Under the pieces are notes generated by a model that did not search any database, was not told the origin of the DNA, and worked only from the letters and a program-made list of their open reading frames with translations. The position numbers and the translations under genes were made by a program. Below are positions 7,738-15,672 of a stretch of 64,000 bases of DNA, in pieces; positions within the stretch are counted from its first letter, which is position 1; each line of letters opens with the position of its first letter. The DNA comes from Ignavibacteria bacterium (GTDB taxonomy: Bacteria > Bacteroidota > Ignavibacteria > Kapaibacteriales > Kapaibacteriaceae), in the NCBI GenBank assembly GCA_016707005.1, contig JADJIQ010000005.1, positions 881,001 to 945,000 on the forward strand. The letters are read 5' to 3'.

Positions 7738-8758
7738 CGAGCTCTTCCCATGTTGGTGGAGTGCGTCGTTCCGTGCGAAGCGGATAGGACTTTCGTAGCT
7801 CATCAAACGTATCGGGTGTGATACGCGCATGATGATCATACGGTGCCACTACTGGTTTGATGGTTGTAAGGGGCTTCTGCTCAGCCAATTGTTCCTCGGT
7901 GAGTTCTGCTTCATCGCGAATTCGAACGGGATGTCCAACGTATGCCTCATAGGCCATCAGTGCGCCCTTCTCCTTTGCTTCGACGGTATATCCGGCAATG
8001 TGCGGCGTGCAACGAGTGATACGTTCGGTCACAAAGGGGTCGATGTTGGGTTCGTTCGCAAACACATCGAGCACAGCACGGAGCGAGCCGGCTGCTGTGC
8101 GACTTGCCAAGGCTTGCTCGTCAATGATGCCACCGCGTGCTGTGTTTATGATCAACGCTCCTGGTTTGCACAATGCAAGGAGTTCGGCCGTGATAAGATC
8201 GCGCGTTGGATGTGCACCGTCTTCCGTAAGAGGTACATGAAGTGTTACTACGTCTGCAGCTGCAACGAGCTCGTTCAGCGATACTACCCTGACCCATTTG
8301 GGGAACGTGGCGCCGGACTCGAGAAGGGGCGGATCGTTCACCAGCACCTTGAATCCTAGCGCTCGTGCATAACGTGCCAAGAGCGAACCTACGTGACCGA
8401 ATCCAACGATGCCGATCGATGCACCAGGTGCAACAGACTGTTCTTCCAAGGCATCGAGGACATACTCGGCAACGGCGTTGGCATTGCAGCCAGGTGCAGA
8501 GGCAAAACGAATATTGCGCGACTCCAGATACTCGATATCGATGTGGTCGATGCCGGACGTTGCGGAGCCTACAAAGGCCACGTCTGTTCCCGCCAAGAGC
8601 TTGGCATCAACAGTTGTTACTGAGCGAACAAAGATCGCCGTTGTGCGAGATCTGCGGAGCTGTTCACGTGTGAGTGCTCTTCCGTCGAACCGCGACACAC
8701 CGTCTGTGTGTGAGAGAATTTCGGCGAGGTGTGGGATCTGATCGTCAATGAAGAGCAT
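7721..8758 (-). CDS. pdxB: erythronate-4-phosphate dehydrogenase
   Basis: A 345-residue NAD-dependent D-2-hydroxyacid dehydrogenase. The N-terminal half has GSATSGIDHIDIEYL followed by APGCNANAVAEYV, the combination typical of PdxB rather than glycerate or lactate dehydrogenases. The Rossmann loop GIVGFGHVGSLLA is near residue 140. NTARGGIIDE and the CTPHIAGYT histidine segment follow. PdxB oxidises 4-phosphoerythronate in the DXP-dependent route to pyridoxal phosphate. The gene overlaps the rmlC-like gene by 17 bp, so the two are transcribed together although their pathways are unrelated. The C-terminal dimerisation region is shorter than in E. coli PdxB (378 residues). No other vitamin B6 genes are here. 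Confidence 0.85.
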   Translation of the reverse strand: MLFIDDQIPHLAEILSHTDGVSRFDGRALTREQLRRSRTTAIFVRSVTTVDAKLLAGTDVAFVGSATSGIDHIDIEYLESRNIRFASAPGCNANAVAEYVLDALEEQSVAPGASIGIVGFGHVGSLLARYARALGFKVLVNDPPLLESGATFPKWVRVVSLNELVAAADVVTLHVPLTEDGAHPTRDLITAELLALCKPGALIINTARGGIIDEQALASRTAAGSLRAVLDVFANEPNIDPFVTERITRCTPHIAGYTVEAKEKGALMAYEAYVGHPVRIRDEAELTEEQLAEQKPLTTIKPVVAPYDHHARITPDTFDELRKSYPLRTERRTPPTWEELDALDA

Positions 8759-8773
8759 GGGTGTTCGCTGTTA

Positions 8774-10774
8774 CTACGGGGCAAGGAGAAATGGTGTGGT
8801 TCGTGTGTGACCTCGAGCGGAGACGGATAACGTGTAGACGCCATTGGATGCCGTGCTCGAGAAGGACATAATAGGGATAGAAACTGACGTGCCACTGTGT
8901 TCTGCTGAGTAGACGGGTCGGCCAAGCACATCGTGAACGGTGATCATATGTGTTGCGCCGTCCTCAAGCGTGATGTAGAGGGCATCTTTAACGGGCTGCG
9001 GAGCGAGTCCAAAACGTGGACCGCGCTCTTCCTCCTCAACACTTACCGGCAACAATTTGATCGAGAAGGTGGCATCACGGAAGGCATCTGTCAAGAGCAC
9101 AACGTCGATGACCTTGCCTGGCATGATCGGCGGCGTGATCGTGAACGTAAGTGTCTGAACCTCATCGGGCGCAACCATGACGGGGTATTCGAGAGGATCG
9201 GCGGTTGCTGAACCGGACGGGCTGAACAGCGCTGACGTTACGGTTACGGTGTCCAAGCCGATATTCCTCACGGAGCATTGAACGGTACTTCCCGCGGATA
9301 CCATGAACGTGTCCTGCGTAGACCTCACGTATCCCTTCTTGGGAAGTCCGATCAACGTGGCATACTGTGAATGTTCTTCCTCACCGGGGTTGGCATAATA
9401 CACCGTAGCGGTTGCCACATACGGGAAATCCGTCTGAGGCGTGTATTGGACACGGAAGAGGTAACAATCCGTTCCCTCCGTGGAAGCACCATCTTGCCAG
9501 AAACGAGCTTCGAAGATGTTGCCCGGATTTGTTGCGAATCGATTGTAGTTGACCGGTGTACCACCGTCGCTGCAGAATTCCACTGCCGTCTTCACGGTAT
9601 CGCCTGCATCCGCTCGGTAGACAATCGTATCGAGCGGTACACGGACCTTTGGCTCTTCGTACTCCCAGACCGGAAGGAGCTCAACGATCACATCATGATC
9701 AGGTTTTGGAAAGGGGGCGATGTTTCTTGCGTCGTAGTTGCCTGTGCAAACAAAGAGTCTGCCATCACTCATCACGAGGACATCGCGGAGCCGACCATAC
9801 CGAAACATCAACATGTGATCAGTTTTCGTGATCGTGGACTGATCTTCAGACAGCGTAAAGGCCATCATTCGCGAAGCCTTGAGGAAGACGCCGAGAAGCT
9901 TGCCGGTAAGTGCAGGGTAGCGCGTGTGTGGGTAGTACTCAAGTCCGGACGGTGCATACGTAAGCTGTGTGCCGCTTGACCAAACGGGTTCAACAACGTT
10001 GTTGGCTGTACAGAAGTCGATCTCTGAAGGAAGGTCACACCTTCCTTCGATCTTGGGCCAACCATAATTAGCCCCCTTAATGATCAAGTTGATCTCGTCT
10101 TCGATCCTGTCTCCGTGCTCGGAGGCAAAGATATTGCCGTTGGGGAGCCGACACATCCCTTGCGGATTGCGGTGGCCGATGGACCAGATCTTACTTCCGG
10201 GAAAGGGATTATCTGCGGGGATCGATCCGTCGAGGTTGATCCGAATGGTTTTCCCGATCTCTGACGTGAGGCTGAACGTACTGTCGGGAGCCGGCTGGTC
10301 TCCGTTGGTAAACATCAGCGTGGTATCCGGCAGGATGATCAGTCTGCATCCTTGATGCCATTGTTGGGCAGGCTTGAGCTCATAGATGTTGGTGATGTCT
10401 ACGATCTTCGAACCATCGAAACGTCCGCGAAGTACACGCTTGACCCAAGTGTCATAGTCCTTGAAGGCATAGGCAGCATAGACGTATGGCTGCTCCGAGA
10501 AGTTCGGGTGAAGCACCATGCCAAGCAATCCGATCTCCACACTATTCGCTACTGATTCACGGAAATCTAGGATCGTGTCCTTTTCCTTGGTGTCGGGGTG
10601 GATCCTGCTAACAAGACCTACTCGCTCGGTGAACCAGATCTTTCCGTCCGGACCTTCAAGGAGATCCCATGGGATGTTCAAGTGGTCGGCCACGGGACGT
10701 GCCGTGAAGTCAACCTGACCCTTAGCGCTGATCGATACGATCAGGATAGAGAAAAGTACGAGAATTGAACGCAC
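8774..10774 (-). CDS. PQQ-dependent sugar dehydrogenase-like protein with T9SS sorting domain
   Basis: A 666-residue secreted protein. A short signal peptide (RSILVLFSILIVSISAKG) precedes a glucose/sorbosone dehydrogenase beta-propeller at about residues 25-375, with the motifs NIPWDLLEGPDGKIWFTER, GHRNPQGMCRLPNG and ASEHGDRIEDEIN typical of soluble PQQ-type dehydrogenases. Residues 380-575 look like beta-sandwich domains. The end (about 585-666) is a T9SS sorting domain with DVLGRPVYS. It is predicted to be exported across the outer membrane and to oxidise sugars or other alcohols if PQQ is available; no PQQ synthesis genes are visible. The start codon is GTG. A TATCTTTG box at 10807-10814 lies about 32 bases upstream. 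Confidence 0.88.
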   Translation of the reverse strand: MRSILVLFSILIVSISAKGQVDFTARPVADHLNIPWDLLEGPDGKIWFTERVGLVSRIHPDTKEKDTILDFRESVANSVEIGLLGMVLHPNFSEQPYVYAAYAFKDYDTWVKRVLRGRFDGSKIVDITNIYELKPAQQWHQGCRLIILPDTTLMFTNGDQPAPDSTFSLTSEIGKTIRINLDGSIPADNPFPGSKIWSIGHRNPQGMCRLPNGNIFASEHGDRIEDEINLIIKGANYGWPKIEGRCDLPSEIDFCTANNVVEPVWSSGTQLTYAPSGLEYYPHTRYPALTGKLLGVFLKASRMMAFTLSEDQSTITKTDHMLMFRYGRLRDVLVMSDGRLFVCTGNYDARNIAPFPKPDHDVIVELLPVWEYEEPKVRVPLDTIVYRADAGDTVKTAVEFCSDGGTPVNYNRFATNPGNIFEARFWQDGASTEGTDCYLFRVQYTPQTDFPYVATATVYYANPGEEEHSQYATLIGLPKKGYVRSTQDTFMVSAGSTVQCSVRNIGLDTVTVTSALFSPSGSATADPLEYPVMVAPDEVQTLTFTITPPIMPGKVIDVVLLTDAFRDATFSIKLLPVSVEEEERGPRFGLAPQPVKDALYITLEDGATHMITVHDVLGRPVYSAEHSGTSVSIPIMSFSSTASNGVYTLSVSARGHTRTTPFLLAP

Positions 10775-10806
10775 AGGAAGATCCTTGTATAACGAGACCG
10801 TTACGG

Positions 10807-10814
10807 CAAAGATA
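10807..10814 (-). promoter_or_regulatory. probable -7 box for the sugar dehydrogenase-like gene
   Basis: Read on the - strand this is TATCTTTG, an exact match to TAnnTTTG, 32 bases before the GTG start at 10774. A TTTG -33 element at the usual 19-20 base spacing is not evident. Confidence 0.45.
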
Positions 10815-10848
10815 CGGGGTTACACTAGCGTAATACCCTACAATGCAT

Positions 10849-12558
10849 CTATTTGGGAGGGGGCAAACCAAACGGGATACGAACTCCCTCAACGGCCCAT
10901 CGTGCACGGACCGTCACGGATATAGACGTAGGCCACCATTCTTCGCTGAACGAAAATGGCGTATGATCTCCATGATCGTAGATGCCATTGTCGTTCCGGT
11001 CAGCAAAAACGTCGATCTTATAGTCGCCGGCAGGAAGTGCTGCAACGGTGAATGGTTGTCCTGGGGAAACGGCATGTGAATACACGACGATGCCGCCTGA
11101 CGTGAGGAATCGCAGCTTCAACGACGCATCCGCTGGGGCGAGGCTGAAGGTGTCCACCAGAACCCCACTGAGCGACCCGGGTTCAGACCTGCGCTCTTCG
11201 GTAGAGATCCAGTGAATGCGCACGGAATCGTCCAGCTCTGAACCGGTGAATGACCGTACATCATCGAACGTTATCGATGTACGATACCATGTCTTCACGT
11301 TTCGTGCTCGTTGTGGCCGCAGCACCAGGCGCGTGGCATCGCTCCAGGTGGCAGTGATCGGCATTGCCCCGTTCGGTGCTTCATGCCAGATGGTCATGCG
11401 TGCGTTGGAGGTGTCTACGGCGTCCGAGAACTGAACGATCACTGTTGTATCTACACGCACAGATCTCGAACTATCTGCCGGTGTGATGCTCACGATCCGT
11501 AGGGTGGTAGTGTCCGGATTGGTCACACCACGGAACGCAGAACGTCCTACGGAATCGGGTGATACCACACCATTGAGATCAACAACACTCTTTGGAGCAC
11601 TGTGCACCTCGTATCGAGACGTATCAAGATCACGTCCAAGGCGCAACAAGATTCTCTCTTGTGAACCACTCTCGGGCCAAATGGCAACAACGGGAATTGA
11701 TGGTTCAGTTGCCGATGTGATGGAGAGAGCGACATGCCAGTTGTTGACTGGCTGCACCGGCTCTGAGAACTGCACACTCACTAAACGCGCATTCAGTGCA
11801 CGTACCCTAGCCATCAACGGCTGATCTCGGTCGATCGCCTTTCCCAATAGAAGAGCAAGGGGCTTGGCAGATCCATTTACGACAGATACGTCGGCCGGAG
11901 CATTCACAAAATCCTCTGTGTTCTCCAGAAGCCCGTTTCGATTGTCGTCGCGCGCCGCCACTACTCGATACAGACCGTCGGGAAGTCCCTTCAATGAAAA
12001 AGCGCCTGACGAACCAACGGGTAGACGGAATTTTGGAGCAACGGTACGCGGACTAAAGGTGGACGGTAGCGTGTCTCCGCGCTGATAGCAGAAGATCACA
12101 ACATTGGCAAGAGACTGACCGAAGACCTGTCCTGAGATACTTCCGGAGTCGATGTGGTCTCCCGTAGAGAAGACCATCGTATAAGACTCACTCGGCTTAT
12201 TACCGCGCAGGTCCGACCACTCTGTTCCAAGCGTAACAGTGTACGTTGTGTTTGTGTCAAGGGGCTCTTCGAACGTGATATCGAGCTCATCTCCGCTATA
12301 CGTAGTGGAGAACCGTGCATTCGGCAGGATCGTGATCGCATTACGAACAGAGCGGTCTACGTAGTCGTCGAACTCAAAGGTGATCGTTCGCTCCTTCATG
12401 GACGTAGTGCCACTTGGCGGCGTCATCACCGTGAGCACTGCCGGCTCTGCGTCCTTTGGACCGCCCGTAGGAGCAACCTTCATGGCACAACCTGCCAAGA
12501 ACAAGCAGGCGGAAAGAGCCGTAACGACGGAGGTTGTGGAACGCAAGAACAAGGACAT
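10849..12558 (-). CDS. lipoprotein with bacterial Ig-like (SbsA-type) domains
   Basis: A 569-residue predicted lipoprotein. The lipobox LFLAGC puts the lipidated cysteine at residue 24. A Big_5/SbsA Ig-like domain follows (about 40-135: VMTPPSG...ITFEFDDYVDRS...LDTNTTYTVTL...MVFSTGD). The middle resembles a carboxypeptidase-regulatory fold (SGQVFGQ...GLPDGLYRVVAARDDNRNG), and a second Ig-like region is at about 340-450 (VSITPADSSRSVRVDTTVIVQFSD). The C-terminal part again has a DGDYKIDVFADRNDNGIYD-like loop. Proteins of this architecture are common in Bacteroidota and have no known activity. A TAGTTTTG box ends 4 bases before the ATG, so the mRNA is probably leaderless. Divergent from the BrkB-type gene. 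Confidence 0.85.
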   Translation of the reverse strand: MSLFLRSTTSVVTALSACLFLAGCAMKVAPTGGPKDAEPAVLTVMTPPSGTTSMKERTITFEFDDYVDRSVRNAITILPNARFSTTYSGDELDITFEEPLDTNTTYTVTLGTEWSDLRGNKPSESYTMVFSTGDHIDSGSISGQVFGQSLANVVIFCYQRGDTLPSTFSPRTVAPKFRLPVGSSGAFSLKGLPDGLYRVVAARDDNRNGLLENTEDFVNAPADVSVVNGSAKPLALLLGKAIDRDQPLMARVRALNARLVSVQFSEPVQPVNNWHVALSITSATEPSIPVVAIWPESGSQERILLRLGRDLDTSRYEVHSAPKSVVDLNGVVSPDSVGRSAFRGVTNPDTTTLRIVSITPADSSRSVRVDTTVIVQFSDAVDTSNARMTIWHEAPNGAMPITATWSDATRLVLRPQRARNVKTWYRTSITFDDVRSFTGSELDDSVRIHWISTEERRSEPGSLSGVLVDTFSLAPADASLKLRFLTSGGIVVYSHAVSPGQPFTVAALPAGDYKIDVFADRNDNGIYDHGDHTPFSFSEEWWPTSISVTVRARWAVEGVRIPFGLPPPK

Positions 12559-12562
12559 ACCG

Positions 12563-12591
12563 CAAAACTAGCCCGTACTGCCGTAGTTTTG
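12563..12591. promoter_or_regulatory. palindromic divergent -7 boxes
   Basis: CAAAACTA (12563-12570) and TAGTTTTG (12584-12591) are exact inverted copies separated by 13 bases. Each reads as the -7 consensus TAnnTTTG toward the gene it faces. The left box ends 4 bases before the ATG at 12558 (- strand) and the right box ends 5 bases before the ATG at 12597 (+ strand). If transcription starts 6-7 bases after the box, as in Bacteroidota promoters, both mRNAs begin at or beside the start codon. The palindrome could also be an operator shared by both genes. Confidence 0.55.
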
Positions 12592-12596
12592 GTGCA

Positions 12597-13484
12597 ATGA
12601 AACACGAAGAGCCGCGGATACTGACTCGACTCAAACATGCCTGGGACCTGATCTACGACTTTGTAGACATCACAGACCGTCGACACATCTTCCTTCTGTC
12701 GTCGGGAATTGCCTTCAACCTCTTGTTGTGCACCATCCCGCTGGTGATCCTTGTCTTGTCAGTTGTTTCGGGCGTTATCGACGAAGCACAGACGAAGTCC
12801 ACCGTTCAAAACTTCCTCGTCAACTTCCTCCCGCAGAACACCCAGGCCACAGATCTCATCGGTGTTGTGGTGAAGGAGCTGGGCTCTGTCTTCAATGCAC
12901 GAACGGTTGCGGGTTGGATAGCCGGCATCGCATTGTTGTGGCTCGCATCAACGCTCTTCAGTTCGCTTCGCACCGGACTCAACGCGATCTTCCACATCCC
13001 AACGCCGAAGTTCTTTGTGATCTACCGGCTCAAGGACATGTTGCTCACGATCATCACAACGGTCCTGATCTTAGTTGTGACGCTGATGAGCCCCTTGATG
13101 ACACTTGCCGAGAGTTACTGGACAGGTGCTCTGCCCGAACTGCGTCAGAGTTTACTCTTTGGATTCACTGTACGTGCTGCATCACTTGTTGCAACAACAG
13201 TAGTGTTCTTCTTGCTCTACCGACTTGTTCCGAACAGGAAATTGCCGTGGCCGGTGATCTTGATCAGTACCGGTGTTGCGGTTGTACTATGGGAACTCGC
13301 CCGTATTCTGTTCTCGTGGTATGTGAACGGTGCAACGAACTTTAGCAAGTTCTACGGCGGATACGTTGCACTTGCATCGTTTGCACTCTGGCTGTATTAC
13401 TCAGCATTTGTCTTCTTGCTGGCAGCGGAACTTGGCCAATACATCCATGCGCTGCGAACAAAACACGAGAAGCCGGCTGTTTAG
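12597..13484 (+). CDS. YihY/BrkB-family membrane protein
   Basis: A 295-residue inner-membrane protein of the YihY/BrkB family (formerly misnamed ribonuclease BN). Six hydrophobic segments are visible, including the first long helix FLLSSGIAFNLLLCTIPLVI, a GWIAGIALLWLASTLFSSLR stretch and the family's C-terminal FYGGYVALASFALWLYYSAF with an AAELG motif. The biochemical role is not established for most members; transport or envelope functions have been proposed. I chose the ATG at 12597, because upstream codons would overlap the divergent lipoprotein start and the TAGTTTTG box lies 5 bases before it. It ends with a 4-bp convergent overlap with the exonuclease gene. Confidence 0.9.
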   Translation: MKHEEPRILTRLKHAWDLIYDFVDITDRRHIFLLSSGIAFNLLLCTIPLVILVLSVVSGVIDEAQTKSTVQNFLVNFLPQNTQATDLIGVVVKELGSVFNARTVAGWIAGIALLWLASTLFSSLRTGLNAIFHIPTPKFFVIYRLKDMLLTIITTVLILVVTLMSPLMTLAESYWTGALPELRQSLLFGFTVRAASLVATTVVFFLLYRLVPNRKLPWPVILISTGVAVVLWELARILFSWYVNGATNFSKFYGGYVALASFALWLYYSAFVFLLAAELGQYIHALRTKHEKPAV

Positions 13485-14212
13485 AATCGCAGAAGGTGAT
13501 CCCACGTAACGAACAGATCCCACGTAGCGGTAACATCGCGCAGACAATACTCTGCAATGGTGTCGTGTTTGCCTTCTTGGAAGAGGTCGCCCACCATTGA
13601 ACCATCCACACCCTCTGCTTTAGGTGATGTGATGCCGAACGACTTCGCATAGAAGTCGAAATTGAATCTCCGTGTAGCTCCGCTTCCGGAACCTTGGAAG
13701 AACGTTAGACGATCGAGTAGATCGATGTGTCCGCTATAGTTGAACCGTGTGCCATCCATGAGATTCTTGGACGGACGAATGCCGAGGACGGCGCTGCGTA
13801 ACATCAACCACGGCGCATCAAAGTTGCGGCCGTTGAACGAGACCAGAGTGATCCCACGGTGATGATTGAGAAGTTTCCAAAAGTTCTCCAGCATCGTGCG
13901 CTCGCTGCTCAGATACCACGTTGAGCCGGAGGGGAGTTCTTCATGTCGCGAAGGAGCCCCGTCTTCCATCGATGGATCCACGGAATAGGCAACACGTTTT
14001 GCTTGCCATTCATCACCCTCACGCGTCATCATCTGCATGCCGATACACACGATCCTTCCTGTGAGGGGGCTCAGGGAAAACTCGCCGATCTTCTTCTCGC
14101 GCTCTTCTTCTGTAGATGCGCCGCGCAAGAGATACTCGATCTGGACATCGTCGAAGTTCTCAGCGGAATGTCCAACGGTTTCGAGGTCAAAGACGAGGTA
14201 GGACGGATCCAT
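13481..14212 (-). CDS. PolB-like 3'-5' exonuclease (RNase H fold)
   Basis: A 243-residue protein of the 'predicted 3'-5' exonuclease related to the PolB exonuclease domain' family (DNA_pol_B_exo2 type). Motif I is YLVFDLETVG near the start (catalytic D and E). Motif II is LVSFNGRNFDAPWL near residue 125. Motif III is the C-terminal AEYCLRDVTATWDLF with the last catalytic aspartate. It should cleave single-stranded DNA or RNA from the 3' end, but the substrate is unknown. The ATG at 14212 lies just past the stop codon of the VWA-OmpA gene; a GTG at 14221 overlaps that stop as GTGA and is an alternative start. The two genes are an operon. Confidence 0.85.
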   Translation of the reverse strand: MDPSYLVFDLETVGHSAENFDDVQIEYLLRGASTEEEREKKIGEFSLSPLTGRIVCIGMQMMTREGDEWQAKRVAYSVDPSMEDGAPSRHEELPSGSTWYLSSERTMLENFWKLLNHHRGITLVSFNGRNFDAPWLMLRSAVLGIRPSKNLMDGTRFNYSGHIDLLDRLTFFQGSGSGATRRFNFDFYAKSFGITSPKAEGVDGSMVGDLFQEGKHDTIAEYCLRDVTATWDLFVTWDHLLRF

Positions 14213-14217
14213 GAAGG

Positions 14218-15582
14218 TCACCGGGTAAGAGAGATGAATTCTGTTCTGCGATTCTGAGCCCTGCCCTCTTCGGTGTCATTCGATGCCACCGGTTCAGAAT
14301 CTCCGTAACCCTTTACGGCGATACGCTCAGCCTTGATGCCACCACGCACGATCGCATCGCGGACGGCTTCTGCGCGCTTCTGTGAGAGTTTTTTGTTGAA
14401 GTCCGGATCCGTTGTGCTGTTTGTATTGTCGGTGTGACCGCGCACTTCGATCGTCATCTTCGGGAGTGCCTTCATCATTGTTACGATGTTGTTGATAGCA
14501 ACAGAAGATGATGCATCAAGGGTTGCTTTGCCGTGATCGAAATTCACGTTCAAGAGGGCGATGGCTCCAACATCCGGAGTATTGTCATAGTTGAAAGTTG
14601 ACGAAGCAGTGTCCTTCCCCCAACAGAGTTTCAACTTTACATCGTGCGGACCGTAATCCTGAACAGGGTATTCGATCACGTAACTGTTCTTCAGTCTGCG
14701 GTAGACATCTTCGAACATCGGACGGAACTCTGCCGTGCCATAGATGTGCGAGTACGACCCGCCGGTGCTGCGAGCGATGTCCTCCATGTATCCTTCGTTG
14801 ATACCGGCACCGAAGTCCACTGCACAAACCACGATGTTGGACTTGATAGCACGAGAGATCATCTCATCACGAGAGATCTTTGACGAATTCTCCTGACCAT
14901 CGGTGAAGATGATCACGGCCTTGCGTGTACCCTTCGGTGCGGTTGCATCCAGATGCTCGATCGCGGCAGCAACACCTGAGTGAATCGCAGTGCCCCCTCC
15001 AAAACCCTCCAGGCCATTTTGTTTCAAACGTGCGCGCACTTCGTCGGTGTTGCTCGACAATGCAGATTCCACTTCAGTGTGATGATCGTATCGTACAAGG
15101 GCAACAGCATCCTGCGGCTGTTTCAGTCCAAGGAAGTCTTCAACAGAGGCCTGCATTGCTCGTGCACGTGCGTCGCCCATTGAACCGGAGTTGTCCATCA
15201 CCAAGGCAACGGCGATAGGTTCTTTGTCGCGCTCCGTTACCTCACGGATCGTGTAGTTCTTCACCTCACGAGTTGTACCGTTGATGGTCTCGGTTACCTT
15301 GCACCACAGCGCCTTCCCATTTCCCTTCACTCCACCCGTGTAATAGGTTCCGTTGGAATCAAGCACGTGTGCATAGATCTTCACGGTCTTGCCATCGCGC
15401 GTATCAACGCGCGTTGCTGTGAGAGCAGCCTTCTGAGGCTTCTTCTCCGGCAGCGGAGCAACAGTCCTCAGAAAGATCGGTGCATAGCCAGGAGGTGGTG
15501 TAGCATCGGCCGTAGCCTCCGGCTCTTGCCAGGAAGCGCAACCACCGAGGAGGAGAATGGCGAGAATGACAGAGTGACGCAA
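14218..15582 (-). CDS. VWA and OmpA domain lipoprotein
   Basis: About 454 residues. A hydrophobic stretch VILAILLLGGC gives a lipobox, so this is a predicted lipoprotein. A von Willebrand A domain follows (about 125-300) with the MIDAS motif DNSGSMGDAR and the later FTDGQENSS. The C-terminal OmpA-like domain (about 345-454) has EVRGHTDNTNS and the peptidoglycan-binding helix and strand QKRAEAVRDAI...GYGDSEP...NRRTEF. It probably tethers the outer membrane to peptidoglycan and displays a VWA interaction domain. The start is uncertain: no ATG precedes the signal sequence, and TTG codons at 15582 or 15633 are the candidates. I prefer 15582, because the frame upstream is made entirely of an 8-bp tandem array. 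Confidence 0.85.
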   Translation of the reverse strand: MRHSVILAILLLGGCASWQEPEATADATPPPGYAPIFLRTVAPLPEKKPQKAALTATRVDTRDGKTVKIYAHVLDSNGTYYTGGVKGNGKALWCKVTETINGTTREVKNYTIREVTERDKEPIAVALVMDNSGSMGDARARAMQASVEDFLGLKQPQDAVALVRYDHHTEVESALSSNTDEVRARLKQNGLEGFGGGTAIHSGVAAAIEHLDATAPKGTRKAVIIFTDGQENSSKISRDEMISRAIKSNIVVCAVDFGAGINEGYMEDIARSTGGSYSHIYGTAEFRPMFEDVYRRLKNSYVIEYPVQDYGPHDVKLKLCWGKDTASSTFNYDNTPDVGAIALLNVNFDHGKATLDASSSVAINNIVTMMKALPKMTIEVRGHTDNTNSTTDPDFNKKLSQKRAEAVRDAIVRGGIKAERIAVKGYGDSEPVASNDTEEGRAQNRRTEFISLTR

Positions 15583-15629
15583 CGACTTTATGACATTATG
15601 ACGATACGACGGTGTGACGGCATGACGTG
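15566..15629. repeat. perfect 8-bp array nTGACnnn overlapping a gene start
   Basis: Eight consecutive octamers (ATGACAGA, GTGACGCA, ACGACTTT, ATGACATT, ATGACGAT, ACGACGGT, GTGACGGC, ATGACGTG) keep an exact 8-bp period with a GAC core at positions 3-5. The first units lie inside the signal-peptide codons of the VWA-OmpA lipoprotein, so here the array family encroaches on coding sequence. Confidence 0.85.
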
Positions 15630-15672
15630 TCAAGGGGGTGCTCGTGAAATTGTTGAGACAAGTCTACGACCC

